Source: Gammaproteobacteria bacterium
GTDB lineage: Bacteria > Pseudomonadota > Gammaproteobacteria > Eutrophobiales > Eutrophobiaceae
DNA: 64,000 nt
Reading direction: 5' to 3'
Assembly: GCA_004297165.1 (NCBI GenBank)
Contig: SCUJ01000006.1
Coordinates: 1,488,464 to 1,552,463, forward strand
Shown piece by piece: positions 60,735 through 64,000 of the stretch. Made by a program: the position numbers and the translations under genes. Each line of letters begins with the position of its first letter. Position 1 is the stretch's first letter. Under the pieces are notes generated by a model. The model saw only the letters and a list, made by a program, of their open reading frames with translations, did no database searches and had not been told where the DNA came from.

Positions 60735-61727
60735 ATGCTCGCAAAGACAATCATCGCCATTATCATTGCCGTCGCCTCGGGTTTTATAACGCAGAGCCCA
60801 GCCATCGCCATTGGCGTGTTTCTGGCTGTGTTTTTCATCACGCTCATCATCGAGGGCGTGCGCATCGTGCCGCAGCAGAATGCCTGGGTGGTCGAACGAC
60901 TCGGCAAGTTTCGCCTGACGCTGCAACCGGGCTTCAATCTGATTGTCCCATTCATCGATCGGGTGGCCTATCGCCACTCGCTCAAGGAAGTGCCGCTCGA
61001 TATCGCCGAGCAGGTTTGTATCACCAAGGACAACACCCAGCTTGCGGTCGACGGCATCATCTATTTTCAGGTCGTGGACCCCCGTCTCGCCAGCTACGGA
61101 ACCTCCGATTACGAGCTGGCCATCTCGCAATTGGCCCAGACCGCGTTGCGCTCCGAGGTCGGCAAGATGGAGCTGGATAAAACGTTTGAGTCGCGCGACG
61201 AGATCAATCACAAGGTCGTGAGCGTGCTCGACGAGGCTGGCCGCACCTGGGGGATCAAGGTGCTGCGCTATGAAATCAAGAGCCTGACGCCACCGGAATC
61301 TATCCTGCGGTCGATGCAGGCACAGATCACCGCCGAGCGGGAAAAACGCGCCTTGATCGCAAAATCGGAGGGCGTGCGTCAGGAAGAAATCAACATCGCC
61401 GATGGCCAGCGTCAGGCCTCGATCCTGGCCTCCGAAGGGCAAAAGCAGGCGGCCATCAACAAGGCGCAAGGCGAGGCGCAGGCGCTGACCACCGTCGCCG
61501 AGGCGACCGCGTCGGCGGTGCGTCAGGTGGCGGCGGCGTTGAGTTCGGAAGGCGGGATGCAGGCGGCCAATCTGAAAGTGGCGGAACAATACGTCGCGCA
61601 GTTCGGTAATCTCGCCAAGGCCGGCAACACGCTGATCCTTCCCGCGAATCTGGCGGATGCCGGCGGATTCGTCGCCGCGGCAATGACGGTGCTGGACAAG
61701 GCCAAGCTGGGGCAGGGTCAACAATAA
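60735..61727 (+). CDS. SPFH-domain protein (stomatin/QmcA type)
   Basis: 330 aa from ATG 60735, which has AAGGAG seven bases upstream. Two hydrophobic segments at residues 4-42, then the SPFH domain from GVRIVPQQNAWVVERLGKFR through ITKDNTQLAVDGIIYFQVVDP to YEIKSLTPPESIL. A long coiled coil (EGQKQAAINKAQGEAQALT) and a C-terminal Gly/Ala region follow. Such proteins form membrane scaffolds with NfeD partners and quality-control proteases. Confidence 0.92.
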   Translation: MLAKTIIAIIIAVASGFITQSPAIAIGVFLAVFFITLIIEGVRIVPQQNAWVVERLGKFRLTLQPGFNLIVPFIDRVAYRHSLKEVPLDIAEQVCITKDNTQLAVDGIIYFQVVDPRLASYGTSDYELAISQLAQTALRSEVGKMELDKTFESRDEINHKVVSVLDEAGRTWGIKVLRYEIKSLTPPESILRSMQAQITAEREKRALIAKSEGVRQEEINIADGQRQASILASEGQKQAAINKAQGEAQALTTVAEATASAVRQVAAALSSEGGMQAANLKVAEQYVAQFGNLAKAGNTLILPANLADAGGFVAAAMTVLDKAKLGQGQQ

Positions 61728-61736
61728 GGGGGGAAG

Positions 61737-62126
61737 ATGGCGCGAACAGAACAAGAAGAGGCGAACGCCCGCATGGCAGTGGAATTCTACAACCGGGTGC
61801 TCGTACCGCTGGATTTCACCCACGCCATGGAATACCTCAGCCCGGATTACCGCCAGCACGACCCGCTGGCGACCGACGGCCCGGAAGGCTTGCGGACCTT
61901 TCTCGTGCAGGCCAGGAAGGAATCGCCCAACGTGGAGACCTCTATCAAGCGCGTCTTCGCCGAGGGCGATCACGTCATCCTGCACGTCAATGTGATCCTG
62001 GAGCCGGGCACGAAGGGGCTTGCAGTGGTGGACATCTTCCGCATCGAGAACGGAAAGATCGCCGAGCACTGGGACGTGATACAGCCGATCCCCGAACATT
62101 CACTCAACAATAATTCCATGTTCTAA
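61737..62126 (+). CDS. SnoaL-like/NTF2-fold protein
   Basis: 129 aa. The pattern MAVEFYNRVLVPLDFTHAMEYL, YRQHDPLATDGPEGLRTFL and FRIENGKIAEHWDVIQPIP is that of SnoaL polyketide-cyclase-like proteins with the NTF2 fold. Substrate unknown. A GGGGGGAAG ribosome site precedes it, nine bases after the SPFH stop, and an SDR follows closely. Confidence 0.82.
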   Translation: MARTEQEEANARMAVEFYNRVLVPLDFTHAMEYLSPDYRQHDPLATDGPEGLRTFLVQARKESPNVETSIKRVFAEGDHVILHVNVILEPGTKGLAVVDIFRIENGKIAEHWDVIQPIPEHSLNNNSMF

Positions 62127-62139
62127 CGAGGGGTAACTC

Positions 62140-62895
62140 ATGGGCGAACGCTTCAAGAATAAAATCGTGGTCATCGTCGGCGGCAACAGCGGCATCGGGC
62201 TCGCCGCAGCCAAGGGTTTTGCGGCGGAGGGGGCACAACTGGTGCTTACGGGTAGAAACGCGCAAACCTTGAAGGAGGCTGCTGCCGCGACCGGGCCGAC
62301 GACCGTCACTGCGGTGTGCGACATCGCCGACCTAAAACAGATCGACGCGCTGATGGCGAAGGTAAAAGACCAGCACGGCCGCATCGACGTGCTGTTCGTT
62401 AACGCGGGGGTTGGCGCCTTCATCCCGGTGGAGGCGGTGACAGAGGCGGACTGGGACGAGGTCCAGAACGTCAACCTCAAGGGCGTCTTCTTCACCGTGC
62501 AGAAGGCCCTGCCGCTGCTGCACTCCGGCGCCACGATCATCCTCACGGGCTCCATTGGCGCGTTGAAGGGCCTGCCGACCAATTCCGTCTATGCCGCGAG
62601 CAAGGCGGGACTGCGGGCGCTGGGCCGCAACTTCGCCGCCGAATTCGTCGGCCGCGGGATCCGGGTGAATGTAATCAGCCCCGGTCCCATCGACACCGAG
62701 ATCATCAACCGCACCAAGGGTCTGCCCCCGGAGGCGGTGCCCGGCATGCGCTCCGAGATCATCAGCCATTGCCCGATGGGCCGCATGGGCCGCGCTGACG
62801 AACTCACCGGCGCGGTCCTCTACCTCGCCTCGTCGGAATCCTCCTACGTCACCGGCGTCGATCTCCTGGTGGATGGGGGTGCGGCGAGTTTCTGA
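62140..62895 (+). CDS. SDR family oxidoreductase
   Basis: 251 aa. IVGGNSGIGLAAAKGF, NAGVGAFIP and the active site ILTGSIGALKG..YAASKAGLRALG show a classical short-chain dehydrogenase using NAD(P). Gly and Asn at the cofactor loop (TGRNAQTLKEA) suggest NADPH preference, though this is not certain. It ends the plus-strand run that started at NfeD. Confidence 0.88.
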   Translation: MGERFKNKIVVIVGGNSGIGLAAAKGFAAEGAQLVLTGRNAQTLKEAAAATGPTTVTAVCDIADLKQIDALMAKVKDQHGRIDVLFVNAGVGAFIPVEAVTEADWDEVQNVNLKGVFFTVQKALPLLHSGATIILTGSIGALKGLPTNSVYAASKAGLRALGRNFAAEFVGRGIRVNVISPGPIDTEIINRTKGLPPEAVPGMRSEIISHCPMGRMGRADELTGAVLYLASSESSYVTGVDLLVDGGAASF

Positions 62896-62952
62896 GGGGG
62901 TTTGCCGAACCAGGCGATTAACCGATGTGAATTATCGGTTCGTCTGGCGGAA

Positions 62953-62989
62953 GAAAAAACGCCCATTGACCCCTAAGGCCAATGGGCGT
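62953..62989 (-). terminator. Rho-independent terminator for the PEP-CTERM gene
   Basis: Minus-strand stem ACGCCCATTG/CAATGGGCGT (10 bp, loop about 11) is followed directly by six T. It ends the gene on that strand and may also slow the convergent SDR transcript. Confidence 0.9.
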
Positions 62990-63013
62990 GTAACTGATTA
63001 AAAGATTATTCTG

Positions 63014-63649
63014 CTATTTGCTGACGCCGGGCTTGCGTTTGCGCAGCGCGGCCAGACCTGCGATACCGCCCACGAAGAGCAGGGTCGAGGCCGGTTCCGG
63101 AACGGAGGTCGGACCTGATCCGAACACCAGCGTGGCATTGAAATAGGTGCTCCCGTCAAAAGACAGTCCTTTCCAGTCGAACCAGATCTCGTCCGCGTCA
63201 AAGGAAAGCATCGAGGTATTCCAGCCTGCCATGTTGGTGGCCACACTGACGCTTGTCAGGGGGTTCCCGCTGCTGTCATCCAGATCCGATACGCGAAGTC
63301 CATTGAAGCTTAGGGGCGCAGGTGCGCATGTAAATGGAAACACCGGTTCGCATACGAGTGTGGTATCCCACCACGTACCGCTGACATCATGCAGGTGGGT
63401 ATAGTCGATAAGTATGCTGTCGGCCTCGACATTGACATTGTAGCCCCAGGGATAGGAGCAGTACACAACGGCCAGGTCTGTAGCCCCGGTGACCACGGTC
63501 GTGGGTGAAGGGAATGTGCCGCACATGTAGGAGGGACCCGGCGCGTAATGATCGAGTGAGACTGCATCGCCTACCAGGGTTGCGTTTGCCCCCAGAGGCA
63601 ACACACATAATCCGAGAACCGCCGCAGCGGAGGTAATTATTCTTTTCAT
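63014..63649 (-). CDS. PEP-CTERM sorting domain protein
   Basis: 211 aa. Signal peptide (MKRIITSAAAVLGLCVLPLGANA) and a C-terminal sorting signal VPEPASTLLFVGGIAGLAAL followed by basic RKRK, the exosortase target. In between is a beta-rich domain of unknown type with several cysteines (YMCGTFPS, VYCSYPWG, VCEPVFPFTCA). The exosortase EpsH is not in the window. AGGAAGG lies seven bases before the ATG. A sigma-54 promoter and repeated inverted repeats lie upstream. Confidence 0.92.
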   Translation of the reverse strand: MKRIITSAAAVLGLCVLPLGANATLVGDAVSLDHYAPGPSYMCGTFPSPTTVVTGATDLAVVYCSYPWGYNVNVEADSILIDYTHLHDVSGTWWDTTLVCEPVFPFTCAPAPLSFNGLRVSDLDDSSGNPLTSVSVATNMAGWNTSMLSFDADEIWFDWKGLSFDGSTYFNATLVFGSGPTSVPEPASTLLFVGGIAGLAALRKRKPGVSK

Positions 63650-63693
63650 GTAGCCTTCCTTTATTGTTATGTAATTAAATTAAGGGATCTGAA

Positions 63694-63709
63694 GGCATAT
63701 AACGTGCCA
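63694..63709 (-). promoter_or_regulatory. Sigma-54 promoter for the PEP-CTERM gene
   Basis: Minus strand TGGCACGTTATATGCC: all of the -24 box and GC at -12 with the correct spacing, two mismatches from consensus in the -12 part. It lies 44 bases before the ATG. PEP-CTERM genes under RpoN control are known in other bacteria. Confidence 0.8.
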
Positions 63710-63733
63710 GCAATTTTACTGCGCCTAACTTAC

Positions 63734-63821
63734 TGTAATTCTTACAATTCCAATATAAGTGGTTTTGCCTTGTGTAAGGCAGGGTTTACACTCGCGCTCA
63801 TGATTGTAAGGAATGCTGACA
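63734..63821. promoter_or_regulatory. Three TGTAA...TTACA-type inverted repeats upstream of the sigma-54 site
   Basis: TGTAATTCTTACA at 63734-63746, TGTAAGGCAGGGTTTACA at 63773-63790 and TGTAAGGAATGCTGACA (one mismatch) at 63805-63821. They lie about 40, 80 and 110 bases upstream of the promoter, the place for an enhancer-binding activator. The half-site TGTAAGG(AA) also forms the palindrome before fleQ. Confidence 0.6.
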
Positions 63822-64000
63822 AAGACCCATTGAGTTCATTTCCGTTTCACACCTTGGTCGATTAACAGAGAGTGATCGCGCCAGACCGGAATATAGAACC
63901 GCAACTATTTCACGCTCCGCTAAAAATCATTTCTACGGATTACCCATCGCAGGATGCGCTTGTCCGCTCCCGGACGCTTGTCTATAGTGGATTTTGGCGG
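63822..64000. other. Right edge; no gene recognised
   Basis: Beyond the repeats the last 180 bases contain no frame with a good start and ribosome site. A short GTCCG-n4-CGGAC hairpin is seen at 63962-63975, without a T tract. Confidence 0.5.

Overview
The window is a high-GC bacterial chromosome segment dominated by one nearly complete polar flagellar gene set. The combination of FlhF/FlhG, a FleQ-type regulator, a FleS/FleR two-component pair, sigma-28/FlgM, several sigma-54 (-24/-12) promoters and a PEP-CTERM protein points to an environmental gammaproteobacterium. The exact genus cannot be read from the sequence.

Layout. 1-2.6 kb: the tail of an unknown gene, citrate synthase, a 60-aa protein, a secreted NIPSNAP-domain protein and tRNA-Thr(CGT). 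2.6-6 kb: a Fur-family regulator, then a Tat-exported FAD oxidoreductase overlapping by one base a membrane polyferredoxin that looks like a NapH-NapG fusion. 6-18.3 kb (minus strand): fliL-M-N-O-P-Q-R-flhB-flhA-flhF-flhG-fliA-motC-motD, with a sigma-54 promoter in front of fliL. 18.5-21.8 kb: an AT-richer, mainly plus-strand insertion (HEPN-like protein, truncated HicB-like protein, small proteins, a ClpP-fold SDH_sah serine protease, a tautomerase-fold protein) that separates fliL from fliK. 21.8-33.5 kb (minus): fliK-J-I-H-G-F-E, fleR, fleS, a FleQ-like activator without the usual N-terminal domain, a PilZ-like protein and FliT. 33.5-48.6 kb (minus): fliS-fliD-flaG-fliC, a 149-bp inverted-repeat element, and flgL-K-J-I-H-G-F-E-D-C-B. 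48.8-53.1 kb (plus): flgA, then flgM-flgN-ycgR-FkbM methyltransferase-PP2C phosphatase behind a perfect sigma-28 promoter. 53-59.7 kb: an MFS transporter divergent from a catabolic cluster (thiolase-like, crotonase, SDR, GMC oxidoreductase, DUF3237). 59.8-62.9 kb: NfeD and SPFH membrane proteins, a SnoaL-like protein and an SDR. 63-64 kb: a PEP-CTERM protein with a terminator, a sigma-54 promoter and upstream inverted repeats.

How the genes work together. The promoters allow the flagellar cascade to be partly drawn: FleQ-like and FleSR activators acting on sigma-54 promoters (seen before fliL, fliK, fliD, flgA and flgB), then FliA/FlgM control of fliC and of the flgM operon. The late operon carries the YcgR brake together with a FkbM methyltransferase and a PP2C phosphatase, which suggests they have motility-linked jobs. 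Chemotaxis genes, usually found between fliA and motC, are absent here, although FliM keeps its CheY-binding peptide.

Most interesting for follow-up: the TGTAA...TTACA inverted repeats upstream of the PEP-CTERM sigma-54 promoter and, in longer palindromic form, upstream of fleQ; the Tat-FAD oxidoreductase/NapHG-fusion pair; the truncated FleQ; the flgM-flgN-ycgR-FkbM-PP2C operon; and active-site changes in the thiolase-like, crotonase-like and tautomerase-like proteins.
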